Positions 37,513 through 46,970 of a DNA stretch of 64,000 nt are shown here, one piece after another. How positions within the stretch are numbered: position 1 is the first letter of the stretch; every line of letters begins with the position of its first letter. The position numbers and the translations under genes were made by a program. This DNA comes from Paracoccus hibiscisoli (GTDB lineage Bacteria > Pseudomonadota > Alphaproteobacteria > Rhodobacterales > Rhodobacteraceae): assembly GCF_005048265.1 (NCBI RefSeq), contig NZ_SUNH01000009.1:98367-162366 (forward strand). Direction: 5' to 3'. The notes under the pieces are model-generated. The model searched no databases, was not told the DNA's origin, and saw nothing but the letters and a program-made list of their open reading frames with translations.

Positions 37513-38577
37513 ATGACAAATCTGTGGGTCAGGGCAGAGAGCCGGGCGAACGAGGATCGTGTTGGGATCACCCCCGACGGCGTGGCGCAGCTGATCGCGC
37601 AAGGCATGCAGGTCACGGTCGAGGACAGCCCGCGCCGCATCATCCCGACAAAGGATTACGCCCGCGCCGGTGCCGCCATCGCCCCCGAGGGCAGCTGGCC
37701 CACCGCGCCCGACGATGCGATCGTCTTTGGCCTCAAGGAACTGCCCGAGGACGGCACCCCGCTGCGCCATCGCCATGTCATGTTCGGCCATGCCTTCAAG
37801 GGCCAGCCCGCCGGGCAGGTGCTGTTGCGCCGGTTCGCGGCGGGGGGCGGCACGCTGCTGGACCTGGAATACCTGACGGATGAGGACGGGCGCAGGCTGG
37901 CGGCCTTTGGCTATTGGGCGGGCTATGCGGGGGCGGCGGTGTCGCTGCTGGCCTGGGCCGCGCAGCAGGGGGGCGGGGTCTGCGGCCCGGTGCGCGCCTG
38001 GCCCGACCGCGCGCCGATGCTGGACGATCTGCGCGCCCGGCTGGACGGCACGGCCCGCCCGCGCCCGCGCGCGCTGGTGATCGGGGCGGGGGGCCGCGTG
38101 GGGCGCGGCGCGACCGACCTGATGACCGCGATGGGGGTGCCCGTCACCGCTTGGGACATGGCCGAGACCGCGCATGGCGGCCCCTTCCCCGAGGTGCTGA
38201 TGCACGACATCCTGATCAACGCCATCCTGGCCCAGCCCGGCGCGCCGGTCTTTGTCCCCGCCGAGGCGGTCGCGCCGGGCCGCGCGCTGACGGTGATCGG
38301 CGACGTGGCCTGCGACCCGACCAGCGATTTCTCTCCCATCAAGGTCTATGACCGCACCACGACCTGGCAGGCGCCGGTCCTGCGCGTCGCCGAGGCGCCG
38401 GTGCTGGACGTGATGGCCATCGACAACCTGCCCTCGATGCTGCCACGCGAAAGCAGCGAGGATTACGCCGCCCAGCTGCTGCCGGTGCTGCAGGGGCTGG
38501 ACGCGCCCGGGGACGGTGCCTGGGGCCGGGCGGCGGCGCTGTATCGCGATCATGCGGGGCGCCTGACGCAAACGTGA
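37513..38577 (+). CDS. saccharopine dehydrogenase (NAD+, L-lysine-forming)
   Basis: The 354-residue enzyme resembles fungal Lys1 and its alphaproteobacterial homologues. The catalytic pair of the family is present as Lys75 (GLKELPED) and His93 (MFGHAFKGQ). A Rossmann loop (IGAGGRVGRGA) follows near 195. It interconverts saccharopine with lysine and 2-oxoglutarate. Because the genome has DAP-pathway genes (dapD, dapC in this window), it more likely serves lysine breakdown or another imine-reducing role. It is divergent from the metallo-hydrolase gene. Confidence 0.88.
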   Translation: MTNLWVRAESRANEDRVGITPDGVAQLIAQGMQVTVEDSPRRIIPTKDYARAGAAIAPEGSWPTAPDDAIVFGLKELPEDGTPLRHRHVMFGHAFKGQPAGQVLLRRFAAGGGTLLDLEYLTDEDGRRLAAFGYWAGYAGAAVSLLAWAAQQGGGVCGPVRAWPDRAPMLDDLRARLDGTARPRPRALVIGAGGRVGRGATDLMTAMGVPVTAWDMAETAHGGPFPEVLMHDILINAILAQPGAPVFVPAEAVAPGRALTVIGDVACDPTSDFSPIKVYDRTTTWQAPVLRVAEAPVLDVMAIDNLPSMLPRESSEDYAAQLLPVLQGLDAPGDGAWGRAAALYRDHAGRLTQT

Positions 38578-38655
38578 GGCGTTGTGACCCCGCCTGTGGG
38601 AACATGGGCGGGGACGGGGCATTGGGCCGGGTATTCAACGCACCGGAGGATTCCC

Positions 38656-39855
38656 ATGACGCGCCGCATGACGACAAGCCTGACCACCCTTGCCGCCACT
38701 GGCTTTCTGGCCTCGATGGCCGCGGCGCAGGGTTTCAATGACGCGCCCCCGCATGGCGCGGCCTATGACCAGACCCCGGCCTTTGAGGGTCAGACCCGCG
38801 CCCCGGCGCTGGAGGCAGGCGATGTCGCCGTGACCCAGACCGTGATCGCCGAGGGGCTGGAGCATCCCTGGGGCCTGGTGCAGTTGCCCGATGCCAGCTG
38901 GCTGGTGACCGAGCGTCCGGGCCGCATGCGCATCGTGGCCGAGGACGGCACCCTGTCCGACTCGATCGAGGGCCTGCCCGAGGTCGATGCCCGCGATCAG
39001 GGCGGCCTGCATGACGTCTCCGTCGCCTCGGATTTCGCTGAAACGCGTCGCGTTTGGTGGACCTATGCCGAGCCGCGCGGCGATGGCGAGAACGCGACCG
39101 CCGTGGCCACCGGCATCCTGTCCGAGGATGGCACCACCATGGAGGAGGTCAACGTCATCTGGCAGCAGCAGCCGGCCTGGGCCTCGACCAAGCATTTCGG
39201 CGCGCGCATCGTCCATGACGGAGAGGGCCACATCTTTGTCGGCCTGGGCGAGCGTTCCGACCCCGAGCCCCGCGTCTATGCGCAGGACCCGCAATCGACC
39301 TTGGGCAAGATCATCCGCATCAACGCCGAGGACGGCACCCCCGCCGGCGCAGGCATCGAGGGCGCCCTGCCCGAGATCTGGTCGATGGGCCACCGCAACA
39401 TCCAGGGCGCGGCCATGTCGCCCGACGGGCAGCTGTGGATGAACGAGCACGGCCCCCGCGGCGGCGATGAGCTGAACCTGATCGAGGTGGGCATCAACTA
39501 TGGCTGGCCCGAGGCGACCTATGGCACCGATTACGACGGCTCGGAGATGGGCCAGACCGAGGTCGAGGGCACGCAGCAGCCGGTCTATTACTGGGACCCG
39601 TCGCCTGCACTGAGCGGCATGACCTTCTATGAGGGCGAGATGTTCCCCGACTGGCAGGGCCAGGCCCTGCTGGGCGGGCTGCGGTCTGCCGACATCATCC
39701 GTCTGGACATCGAGGACGGCGCCGTGGTCGGAGAGGCCCGCCACGCCCAGGGCATCGGCCGCGTCCGCGAGGTCGAGGTCGCCCAGGACGGCGCGCTGAT
39801 GGTCATCATCGACGAGGAAGACGGCCAGATGATCCGCATCACGCCGGAAGGCTGA
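38656..39855 (+). CDS. periplasmic PQQ-dependent aldose sugar dehydrogenase-like protein
   Basis: The 399-residue precursor has a Sec signal peptide (cleavage near MAAAQG, residue about 24). A six-bladed beta-propeller of the soluble glucose dehydrogenase/YliI family follows. Family segments are EHPWGLVQLPDASWLVTERPG, DQGGLHDVSV, SMGHRNIQGAA and EHGPRGGDELN. The E. coli homologue oxidises aldoses with PQQ and passes electrons to quinones. No PQQ synthesis gene is in the window. GGAGGA precedes the ATG at 38656, and a UUCG terminator follows. Confidence 0.9.
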   Translation: MTRRMTTSLTTLAATGFLASMAAAQGFNDAPPHGAAYDQTPAFEGQTRAPALEAGDVAVTQTVIAEGLEHPWGLVQLPDASWLVTERPGRMRIVAEDGTLSDSIEGLPEVDARDQGGLHDVSVASDFAETRRVWWTYAEPRGDGENATAVATGILSEDGTTMEEVNVIWQQQPAWASTKHFGARIVHDGEGHIFVGLGERSDPEPRVYAQDPQSTLGKIIRINAEDGTPAGAGIEGALPEIWSMGHRNIQGAAMSPDGQLWMNEHGPRGGDELNLIEVGINYGWPEATYGTDYDGSEMGQTEVEGTQQPVYYWDPSPALSGMTFYEGEMFPDWQGQALLGGLRSADIIRLDIEDGAVVGEARHAQGIGRVREVEVAQDGALMVIIDEEDGQMIRITPEG

Positions 39856-39872
39856 TCCCCGGCATGAGAGAG

Positions 39873-39898
39873 GGGCGGTCCTTCGGGGCCGCCCTTTT
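39873..39898 (+). terminator. Rho-independent terminator with UUCG tetraloop
   Basis: A nine-base-pair stem (39873-39881 with 39886-39894) closed by TTCG is followed by four T. It terminates the sugar dehydrogenase gene and reaches the stop codon of the convergent DUF3775 gene. Confidence 0.85.
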
Positions 39899-40269
39899 CA
39901 GACAGGCCGCTGCAGGTCGTCCTCGGCATCCTCGGGCGAGATGCCAAGCGCCTCCAGCCCCGCCTCCAGCAGGTCGGCCAGCCGCGGTTCGCCCATCAGG
40001 TAATCCTCGGTCGGCACCGTGCGTTCATGGCGCGCGGTTCGGATCGCCTCGTCCAGTTCGGCGGCGTCGAAGCTGTCGCGGCCGATCCACATGACGGCGA
40101 CCAGGCTGGCCTGTTCGTCCTCGTTCAGCCCCTCGATGAAATCATGCAGCTCGGTCCGGGTGCCGTGCTGGCGGCCGCCGCCCTGATGCGCCCATGCGTT
40201 GACGCCGCTGTCGTAATCCCGCGCCCGGATGATGACATGGGCGATCTTGTCGGTGGCAATTTGCAGCAT
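39898..40269 (-). CDS. DUF3775 protein
   Basis: The 123-residue acidic protein has the pattern of DUF3775: ATDKIAHVIIRARDYDSGVNAW, a GIRxELHDFIEGLNEDEQASLVAVMWIGR-like centre and the YLMGEPRLADLLEAGLEALG segment. The function is unknown. The ATG at 40269 is preceded by AGGGGGG at 8 bases. No signal peptide or membrane helix is seen. It stands between the sugar dehydrogenase and mutL without an obvious operon partner. Confidence 0.8.
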   Translation of the reverse strand: MLQIATDKIAHVIIRARDYDSGVNAWAHQGGGRQHGTRTELHDFIEGLNEDEQASLVAVMWIGRDSFDAAELDEAIRTARHERTVPTEDYLMGEPRLADLLEAGLEALGISPEDAEDDLQRPV

Positions 40270-40320
40270 GGCGGCACCCCCCTGGTTGCGGGCCAAGGAT
40301 CGGCCCGCGCGGGCCCCGCG

Positions 40321-42129
40321 TCAATCCCTGCGGCCGAACAGCCGTTCGATGTCGGACAAAGCCAGCTTGACCCAGGTCGGGCGGCCATGGTTGCACTGGC
40401 CCGATTTCGGCGTCCGCTCCATCTCGCGCAGCAGGGCGTTCATTTCCTCCGCGGTCATGCGCCGCCCCGAGCGGACCGAACCGTGGCAGGCCATCGACGA
40501 CAGCACCGCATCGATGCGCGCCTGCAGCCGGTCGGAGGCGCCCTGATCGGCCAGATCGTCCAGGATGTCGCGGATCAGCGCGCCCCCGTCCAGCCGCGCC
40601 AGCATCGCCGGAACCTCGCGGATCGCCACTGCGCCGGGGCCGAACGGTTCGATCACCAGCCCAAGCGCCGCCAGATCGCCCGCCAGCCCCAGGATGCGGT
40701 CGGCATCGGCGGGCGACAGCTCCACGATCTCGGGGATCAGCAGGGCCTGCGCGGGGATGCCCGATGCCTGGGCCTGCGCCTTGAGCCGCTCATAGACCAG
40801 CCGTTCATGCGCCGCGTGCTGGTCGACGATGACCAGACCGTCGGGCGTCTGCGCGATGATGTAATTCTCGTGGATCTGCGCGCGGGCCGCACCCAGGGGC
40901 GCGTCCGGTTCGTCCTCGATCACCGGCTCATAGCGGGCCGAGGGCGCCTCGGCGAACCCCTCGACCGGCATCTGCAGCGCCAGCCCCGCGCGGATCGCGG
41001 CCCCCGACGGGCGGTCGGGCTGCCAGGCGGGCCGGGCCGGTTCGACCTGCACCGCCGCCAGCGTCGCATCGCCCACCGTGCTGGAGGCGCGGTGCCCCGC
41101 CCCCGCCATCGCATGGCGCAGCGCGCTGACCAGCAGCCCCCGCGCCGCCTGCGGGTCGCGGAACCGCACCTCGGCCTTGGCCGGATGGACGTTCACATCG
41201 ACCATCTGCGGATCGCATTCCAGAAACAGCACCGCCGCCGGATGCCGCCCCGGCGCCAGCACATCCATGTATCCCGCCCTCAGCGCCCCGGTCAGCAGCT
41301 TGTCACGCACCGGGCGTCCGTTCACGAACAGATGCTGCGCCACCGCCGCGCCGCGCGAATAGGTCGGCAGGGCCGCGAAGCCCGTCAGGGTGATCCCGTC
41401 GCGCTCGGCATCCATCGGCACCGCGTTGTCGATGAAATCGGCCCCCATCAGCCGGGTCAGGCGGGTGGTCATGGCGCCGAACAGATCGCCCTGTTCGGCA
41501 TCGGCGCGAAAGATCTCGCGCCCATCGGCGGTCAGCGAAAAGCCGACATAGGGCTCGGCCATCGCCAGGCGGCGCAGCACCTCGGCCACGGCCTGGGTCT
41601 CGGCACGCTCGGTGCGCAGGAATTTCAGCCGCGCGGGCGTGGCAAAGAACAGGTCGCGCAGCTCGACCACGGTGCCGCAATTGGCCGCCGCCGGGCGGGG
41701 CGCGTCGATCCGCCCGCCGGTGACGGCAATCGCCGCCCCCTCGGCCCCCTGCGCGCGCGAGGTGATGGTCAGCCGCCCGACCGCGCCCAGGGAAGGCAGC
41801 GCCTCGCCGCGAAAGCCGAAACTGGTGATGGCCAGCAGGTCGGTTCCATCGATCTTGCTGGTCGCGTGGCGCGACAGGGCCAGCGGCAGATCCTCGGGCA
41901 CCATCCCGCAGCCGTCATCGGTGACGCGGATCAGCCGCTTGCCGCCCTCCTCGATGGCGACCTGGATGCGGGCAGCACCGGCGTCCAGCGCATTCTCGAC
42001 CAGCTCCTTGACCGCCGATGCGGGGCGCTCGACCACCTCGCCCGCCGCGATGCGGTTGGCGGTGGCCTCGTCCAGCTGACGGATCACGGGGCGCGCGTCG
42101 TGGCGTATCTTGGGTGCGGGGCTGTTCAT
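40321..42129 (-). CDS. mutL: DNA mismatch repair protein MutL
   Basis: The 602-residue protein has the N-terminal GHKL ATPase ([26 protein letters not shown] at about 27-52, then DDGCGM and FGFRGEAL). A variable linker and a C-terminal dimerisation domain follow. The C-terminal part contains [15 protein letters not shown] [14 protein letters not shown] and [10 protein letters not shown]. These resemble the metal-binding motifs of endonuclease MutL, as expected in bacteria without MutH. No mutS lies in the window. Confidence 0.96.
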   Translation of the reverse strand: MNSPAPKIRHDARPVIRQLDEATANRIAAGEVVERPASAVKELVENALDAGAARIQVAIEEGGKRLIRVTDDGCGMVPEDLPLALSRHATSKIDGTDLLAITSFGFRGEALPSLGAVGRLTITSRAQGAEGAAIAVTGGRIDAPRPAAANCGTVVELRDLFFATPARLKFLRTERAETQAVAEVLRRLAMAEPYVGFSLTADGREIFRADAEQGDLFGAMTTRLTRLMGADFIDNAVPMDAERDGITLTGFAALPTYSRGAAVAQHLFVNGRPVRDKLLTGALRAGYMDVLAPGRHPAAVLFLECDPQMVDVNVHPAKAEVRFRDPQAARGLLVSALRHAMAGAGHRASSTVGDATLAAVQVEPARPAWQPDRPSGAAIRAGLALQMPVEGFAEAPSARYEPVIEDEPDAPLGAARAQIHENYIIAQTPDGLVIVDQHAAHERLVYERLKAQAQASGIPAQALLIPEIVELSPADADRILGLAGDLAALGLVIEPFGPGAVAIREVPAMLARLDGGALIRDILDDLADQGASDRLQARIDAVLSSMACHGSVRSGRRMTAEEMNALLREMERTPKSGQCNHGRPTWVKLALSDIERLFGRRD

Positions 42130-42172
42130 TCCGCCATATCTAGCAGGACCACCCCGCCAGTGCCAGAGATTC

Positions 42173-42225
42173 GCGGTCGGCCCGCCCCATGGACCGACCG
42201 CGCCGCGCCCCGTCAGGGGCGCGGC
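42173..42225. terminator. two hairpins downstream of the M16 peptidase pair
   Basis: GCCGCGCCCC (42202-42211) pairs perfectly with GGGGCGCGGC over GTCA. GCGGTCGG (42173-42180) pairs with CCGACCGC (42194-42201). They lie between the stop of the M16 operon and mutL on the same strand, so read-through into mutL may be limited. No T run is present. Confidence 0.5.
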
Positions 42226-42240
42226 GCCACCGCATCTGCC

Positions 42241-43554
42241 TCACTCCTGCGGGTCGCTCTCGATCCCCTCGGGCCGACCCACCAGCACAAACCGCAGCCG
42301 GTCGGGGTCCAGCAGCCGTTCGGCCACGCGCGCCACGTCCTCGGCGGTCACCGCCTCAACCTTGTCATTGCGCGTGTCGATATAGTCGATCGGAAACCCG
42401 ATCAGCTGCATCCCCGCCAGGATCGAGGCGATGCGCCCGTTCCCGTCGAACCGCAGCGGGTATTCGCCGGTCAGATAGGTCTTGGCATCCGTCAGCTCCT
42501 GCTCGGTCACGCCCTCGGCCATGCGCGCCCATTCCGCGCGGATCAGGTCCACCGCCTCGGCCGTGGTGGCGTTCGATCCCGCCATGCCGCCCTGCCAGGT
42601 CTGACCGTACAGCCCCGTGGCCAGCCCCGTGCCCACGCCATAGGTCAGGCCGCGCTTTTCCCGAATCTCGGCCATCAGGCGCGAGCTGAACCCGCCGCCG
42701 CCCAGGATGTGGTTGGCCACGAAGGCGGCAAAGTAATCCGGGTCGTCGAGGGGCAGCCCGGGTCCTGCAAAGGCCACGACCGTCTGCGGGCTGTCCCAAT
42801 CGATCACCGTCGTGCCGCCGGTCAGCTGCAGCTCGGCCGGGTCGGGCAGGGGGGCGGTCGCCTGTTCCGGCAGCCCGCCCAGGATGCGGTCCAGCAGCAG
42901 GCCCAGCTCTTCGGCGCTGATGTCGCCCGCCGCACCGATCACCACGCGGTCGCGGGCCAGCACGCGGTTCTTGGCCGCGACCAGATCCTGCCGGGTCAGC
43001 GACGCGACGCTGTCCATCGTCCCGTTGATCGAGGTCGCATAGGGGTGCGATCCCCAGGCCTGCGCCGCCATCTCCTTGGCCGCGATGCTGTTGGGGTCGG
43101 TCGCCTCAGAGCGGATCACGGCCTGCACCTGCCCGCGCACCCGGCTCAGCGCGTTATCGTCAAAGCGCGGCTGCGCCAATGCCTTGGCCAGCAGGTCGGC
43201 CGCCGCGTCGCGGTTTTCGGTCAGCGACTGAAAGCCCACCGACACGGTGTCGTCGCCCGCCGAAAAGGACAGGCGCGCGCCCAGATCCTCGACGGCCTGG
43301 GCAAAGGCGGTGGCGTCCTCGTTCCCCGCCCCCTCCTCCAGCAGGGCGGTCATCAGGTTGACCGCGCCGCGCTTGTCGGGGGAATCCACGCTGGCCCCGC
43401 CGCGGAACTGCATGTCGATGGCGACGAAGGGGATGCTCTCATCCTGGACCAGCCAGGCGCGGATACCCCCCGGAGAGGTGACGTCCTGAATCTCGATGGC
43501 TTGGGCGGGGACCGCCATCAGCGCCAGGATCGTGGCGATTGCTGCGCGGATCAT
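42241..43554 (-). CDS. M16 family peptidase-like protein lacking the zinc motif
   Basis: The 437-residue exported protein has a signal peptide (cleavage near AQA, residue 19) and two M16 domains. The HxxEH metal motif is replaced by NLMTALLEEG in the corresponding place. The second-domain substrate-binding pattern GGGGFSSRLMAEIREKRGLTYGVG is kept. Such subunits pair with an active partner, as in mitochondrial processing peptidase. The active partner is encoded just upstream and overlaps this gene by four bases. Confidence 0.9.
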   Translation of the reverse strand: MIRAAIATILALMAVPAQAIEIQDVTSPGGIRAWLVQDESIPFVAIDMQFRGGASVDSPDKRGAVNLMTALLEEGAGNEDATAFAQAVEDLGARLSFSAGDDTVSVGFQSLTENRDAAADLLAKALAQPRFDDNALSRVRGQVQAVIRSEATDPNSIAAKEMAAQAWGSHPYATSINGTMDSVASLTRQDLVAAKNRVLARDRVVIGAAGDISAEELGLLLDRILGGLPEQATAPLPDPAELQLTGGTTVIDWDSPQTVVAFAGPGLPLDDPDYFAAFVANHILGGGGFSSRLMAEIREKRGLTYGVGTGLATGLYGQTWQGGMAGSNATTAEAVDLIRAEWARMAEGVTEQELTDAKTYLTGEYPLRFDGNGRIASILAGMQLIGFPIDYIDTRNDKVEAVTAEDVARVAERLLDPDRLRFVLVGRPEGIESDPQE

Positions 43555-45020
43555 TCCTGCACCTCAGTCTGTTCGGCGGGTTCTGCCAGGGCGGGGTCTG
43601 CGGCGGGTTCCGCGGCGGGCGGTGCCGCAGTGGCGTCCTCCTCCGGGGCTTCGGCAGGCAGCAGCCAGCCGGTCACGCTGCCCTGCGGGGTCAGTACCTG
43701 GCGGGCGGCGGCCATGACATCCTCGGCCGTGACGGCCTCCAGAATGGCGGGCCAGTCGCTCACGTCCTGCACGGTCAGGCCGGTGGACAGGCCCTGCCCG
43801 TATTCATAGGCGCGCCCATGCGCCGAATCGCGCGAATAGATCTCCTGCGCGCGGATGCGGGTCTTGACCCGCTCCAGGTCGGCAGGGTCGGGCCCGTCCT
43901 CCAGGAACTGGGTCAGGACCGCGTCCAGGGCGGCCTCGGCCTCCTCGGGGGGCGTCCCCTCGGCCGGGATCATCGACAGCGTGAAGCGCGTGCGGTCCAG
44001 CGACAGCCCGTCATAGCTGGCCCCCGCCCACAGCGCCGTGCCCGGCATCATCAGCCGCTGCGACAGCACGGATGTCTGCGACGACCCCCCCAGCAGCGCG
44101 GCCAGAACGGTCAGCGCAGCGGCCTCCTGCTGCGCGCCGGGGTCGCGCTCCTGCGCCAGAACGGCGCGGATCATTCGGGGCTGCGCGACGCGGGGGTCCG
44201 ACATCTCCATCCGGCGGGCGGTGCGCTTGGGCGGCTCCTGCGGGCGCAGGCGCGGCTCGGCCTGGCCCTTGGCGGGAATGGCGCCGTAATGCTCCTCGGC
44301 CAGGGTGCGGGCCTCCTCGGGGGTGACGTCGCCCGCGATCACCAGGATGGCCTCGTTGGGGGAGTAATGCGTGTCGTACCAGGCGATGGCATCGTCGCGG
44401 GTCAGCGCCTCGATCTCGTCGCGCCAGCCGATGATGGGGCGGCCATAGGGGTGGTTGTCATGCAGAACGGCGTTCAGCTCCTCCATGAACAGCGCGGTGG
44501 GGTCGCTGTCCACACGCTGCCCCCGCTCCTCCAGGACGACCTGGCGTTCGGCCTGCCAATCCTCGTCGCGGATGTTCAGGTTGGCCATGCGGTCGGCCTC
44601 CATCTCCATGACCAGGGGCAGGCGGTCGCTGGCGATGCGCTGGAAATAGGCCGTGAAATCCCACGAGGTAAAGGCGTTGTCGCTGCCGCCGTTGGCGGTG
44701 ACGGTCTGCGACAGCTCTCCGGGGGCCAGGGTGTCGGTGCCCTTGAACATCAGGTGTTCAAGGTAATGCGCGATGCCGGATTTGCCCGGCGCCTCGTCGG
44801 CGGCGCCGATCCGGTACCAGACCATCTGGACGACGACCGGGGCGCGGGTGTCCTGGATGACCACGGCCTCCAACCCGTTCTCCAGCGTGAAATGGCTGAC
44901 GCCCTGGGGCATGGGGCCGCTGTCCTGGGCCATCGCTGGCAGGCTGGACAGGGCGGTGCCGAACGTCAGGGCCAGGGCCAGGCTCAGCCGCGGGGCGGGA
45001 CGGGATGCGGGGTGACGCAT
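43551..45020 (-). CDS. M16 family zinc peptidase (active subunit)
   Basis: The 489-residue exported peptidase has a signal peptide (cleavage near MAQ, residue 32). The inverted zinc motif HYLEH is at 85-89, with a distal glutamate in QVVLEERGQR. The C-terminal 40 residues are a Pro/Ala/Glu-rich tail, absent from most relatives. It is likely periplasmic and degrades peptides or processes exported proteins. The stop overlaps the start of the inactive paralogue (ATGA), so the two are probably made in equal amounts and assemble. Confidence 0.93.
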   Translation of the reverse strand: MRHPASRPAPRLSLALALTFGTALSSLPAMAQDSGPMPQGVSHFTLENGLEAVVIQDTRAPVVVQMVWYRIGAADEAPGKSGIAHYLEHLMFKGTDTLAPGELSQTVTANGGSDNAFTSWDFTAYFQRIASDRLPLVMEMEADRMANLNIRDEDWQAERQVVLEERGQRVDSDPTALFMEELNAVLHDNHPYGRPIIGWRDEIEALTRDDAIAWYDTHYSPNEAILVIAGDVTPEEARTLAEEHYGAIPAKGQAEPRLRPQEPPKRTARRMEMSDPRVAQPRMIRAVLAQERDPGAQQEAAALTVLAALLGGSSQTSVLSQRLMMPGTALWAGASYDGLSLDRTRFTLSMIPAEGTPPEEAEAALDAVLTQFLEDGPDPADLERVKTRIRAQEIYSRDSAHGRAYEYGQGLSTGLTVQDVSDWPAILEAVTAEDVMAAARQVLTPQGSVTGWLLPAEAPEEDATAAPPAAEPAADPALAEPAEQTEVQE

Positions 45021-45139
45021 GGGTGGTGCAACCTCCTCTTGCTGATCGGCAATCTGGACCGCAGGGCAGGGGCGCGCAAGCCACGCTCGCGCGAATGTGC
45101 GGCCCCGTGCGGCGGCTCCGGCGGCGCATGCCGCCCGCC

Positions 45140-45168
45140 CCGGTGCCCCTCTCGATGGGGGGCGCCGG
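45140..45168 (-). terminator. hairpin downstream of the P450 gene
   Basis: CCGGTGCCCC (45140-45149) and GGGGCGCCGG (45159-45168) pair in nine of ten positions. It lies in the 185-base gap between the P450 stop and the M16 operon start. The T run expected of a strong intrinsic terminator is missing. Confidence 0.35.
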
Positions 45169-45205
45169 CGACCTCCCTAGCGGCACGCGCCAGGGGTGCC
45201 GCGGC

Positions 45206-46423
45206 TCAGGGCGCCAGACGCAGCGGCAGCGACAGCGGCCCATGGGCCTGCAGGCCGGATTTCCAGCGCACCGGCCCGTCCAGCACCAGCGCGGGCGCCC
45301 GCGCCAGCAGGGCCGCGAACAGGATCTCCATGTTCAGCCGCGCCAGATTGTTGCCCAGGCAGACATGGACCCCCGCGCCAAAGGCCAGATGCACGTTGGG
45401 ACGCCGGGTGATGTCGAACCGCTCCGGCGCGTCAAAGGCCGCCGGATCGCGGTTCGCCGACGCGTAAAGCAGCCCGAACAGCGTTCCCTTGGGCCAGTCC
45501 CGCCCGCAGATCGTCAGATCCTCGGACGCATAGCGGTGAAAGAACGGCAGCGGCGCGGCAAAGCGGAACATCTCCTGCACCGCCTGCGGCATCAGCGCGG
45601 GCTGCGCACGCAGCATCGCCTGCTGGTCCGGGTGCTCAAGCAGCGCGACCATCCCCGACCCCAGCACGTCGATGGTCGATCCGTGCCCCGCATGCAGGAT
45701 CTGCATGATCGTCGCGATCAACTCGTCATGGGTCATCAGGCCCGCGCGCTCGGCCTCGATCATCGCGGACATCAGGTCGTCGCGGGGCTGTGCCGCGCGC
45801 GCGGCATACAGATCCTCCAGCAGCGCCGCGAACAGGCGCGTGGCCTCCTCGGCGCGGGCCTTTTTCTCGGGCGTGCGGTCGATGTCGAAATAGCTGACCA
45901 CGTGATCGGACCATTCGGTCATCTGCGGCGCCAGGTCGGGGTCCGTGCCGATCAGGTGGCCGATCACCTGTCCCGGCAGATGCGCGGCCAGATCGGCGGT
46001 GAAGTCGATCCGCCCCTGCGGGATCAGCCGGTCCAGCGCGGCGTCCACCCATGTGGTGACGAACCCGCGCAGGCTCTCCAGCCGGGTCTTGGTGAAGAAG
46101 GGGAACACCGCCCGGCGCAGGCGACCGTGATCCGGCCCGTCCGTGTCCAGCATCGAGGTCTGCACATAGCGGTCGTGGAACGGCATGTCGTGGAAATTGC
46201 CCGCGACCTGCATGGCGCGCACCTGATCGGGCGGCGCAAAGGCCGCGGGCGCGCGGACCATGCGCCGGTCCAGCGCGATGGCGCGCACATCGGCCATGCG
46301 CGAGGCTAGATGCCCGTCAAAGCCCGGCCAGAAGGGCAGGCCGGGCTGGGCGCGCAGGCGGTCATAGGCGGGCCAGGGATCGGCCCCGAAACCGGGGGCC
46401 GTCAGGTCGAAATCGGCCTGCAT
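45206..46423 (-). CDS. cytochrome P450
   Basis: The 405-residue soluble bacterial P450 shows the I-helix segment HAGHGSTIDVLG and a heme loop FGAGVHVCLGNNLAR with Cys355 as heme ligand. The ExxR helix is present as EMFRFAAPLPFFHR. Substrate and redox partners are unknown, and no ferredoxin or reductase gene adjoins. The ATG at 46423 overlaps the stop of the upstream lipoprotein gene (TGATG), so translation is coupled; an open frame continues upstream without significance. Confidence 0.93.
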   Translation of the reverse strand: MQADFDLTAPGFGADPWPAYDRLRAQPGLPFWPGFDGHLASRMADVRAIALDRRMVRAPAAFAPPDQVRAMQVAGNFHDMPFHDRYVQTSMLDTDGPDHGRLRRAVFPFFTKTRLESLRGFVTTWVDAALDRLIPQGRIDFTADLAAHLPGQVIGHLIGTDPDLAPQMTEWSDHVVSYFDIDRTPEKKARAEEATRLFAALLEDLYAARAAQPRDDLMSAMIEAERAGLMTHDELIATIMQILHAGHGSTIDVLGSGMVALLEHPDQQAMLRAQPALMPQAVQEMFRFAAPLPFFHRYASEDLTICGRDWPKGTLFGLLYASANRDPAAFDAPERFDITRRPNVHLAFGAGVHVCLGNNLARLNMEILFAALLARAPALVLDGPVRWKSGLQAHGPLSLPLRLAP

Positions 46424-46941
46424 CAGCGCGCCGCAGGGGCCGGTGCGGTCGAGGTGATGGCCCCCGCGCGCTGCCAGCGCTGCTGTTCCGTGGCCGCGTC
46501 CAGCGCCATCGGCGCATAGGCGCGCTGATAGACGGGGGTGCCGAAGATCCGCTCCAGCGGGCGGCGGCCGTTGCGGGCGCGCCAATCGGCATCGGACTGG
46601 GCCAGCCGCTGGCGGATCTGCGGATCGGTGCCCGCGCGGCCCGCATGCGCCACCAGCGCCTGATCCGCGGCGCCGATGCCCTGGTCGGCCAGCCGGGCGG
46701 GATTGCCGCCCAGGGCCGCCACCGCATCGCCCTGTGGGTTGGGGTCGGTGATGTTCGCACCGCCTGGCGTGGGCGCGGGCAGCACGGCCAGATCGGGCGG
46801 CATGGACAGCGCGCGCGTGGGCAGGATGGCGAATTCGTCCGGCCCGACCTGACCCGCCTTGATGTTGTTCAGCGTCCCGCCGCCACAGGCGGAAAGCCCC
46901 ATCGCGGCCGCAAATCCGATCACCAGCGCGCTTGTCCGCAT
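46423..46941 (-). CDS. DUF3035 lipoprotein
   Basis: The 172-residue precursor has a lipoprotein signal with lipobox LSAC (cysteine at 19) followed by GGG. The mature part contains [27 protein letters not shown], typical of DUF3035, and is rich in Pro and Ala. Function unknown. It lies 29 bases behind lspA, whose product would process it, and is coupled to the P450 gene. The purH, lspA, DUF3035 order fits what I recall from related Rhodobacteraceae. Confidence 0.87.
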   Translation of the reverse strand: MRTSALVIGFAAAMGLSACGGGTLNNIKAGQVGPDEFAILPTRALSMPPDLAVLPAPTPGGANITDPNPQGDAVAALGGNPARLADQGIGAADQALVAHAGRAGTDPQIRQRLAQSDADWRARNGRRPLERIFGTPVYQRAYAPMALDAATEQQRWQRAGAITSTAPAPAAR

Positions 46942-46970
46942 GTCCTGCCCCCTTGGTCCTTTGCGCCGTT

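Noticed and set aside
40027..43809. A 1260-codon open frame on the plus strand
   Set aside because: It lies opposite mutL and the M16 genes, with His/Arg/Gln/Gly-rich low-complexity translation typical of an antisense shadow.
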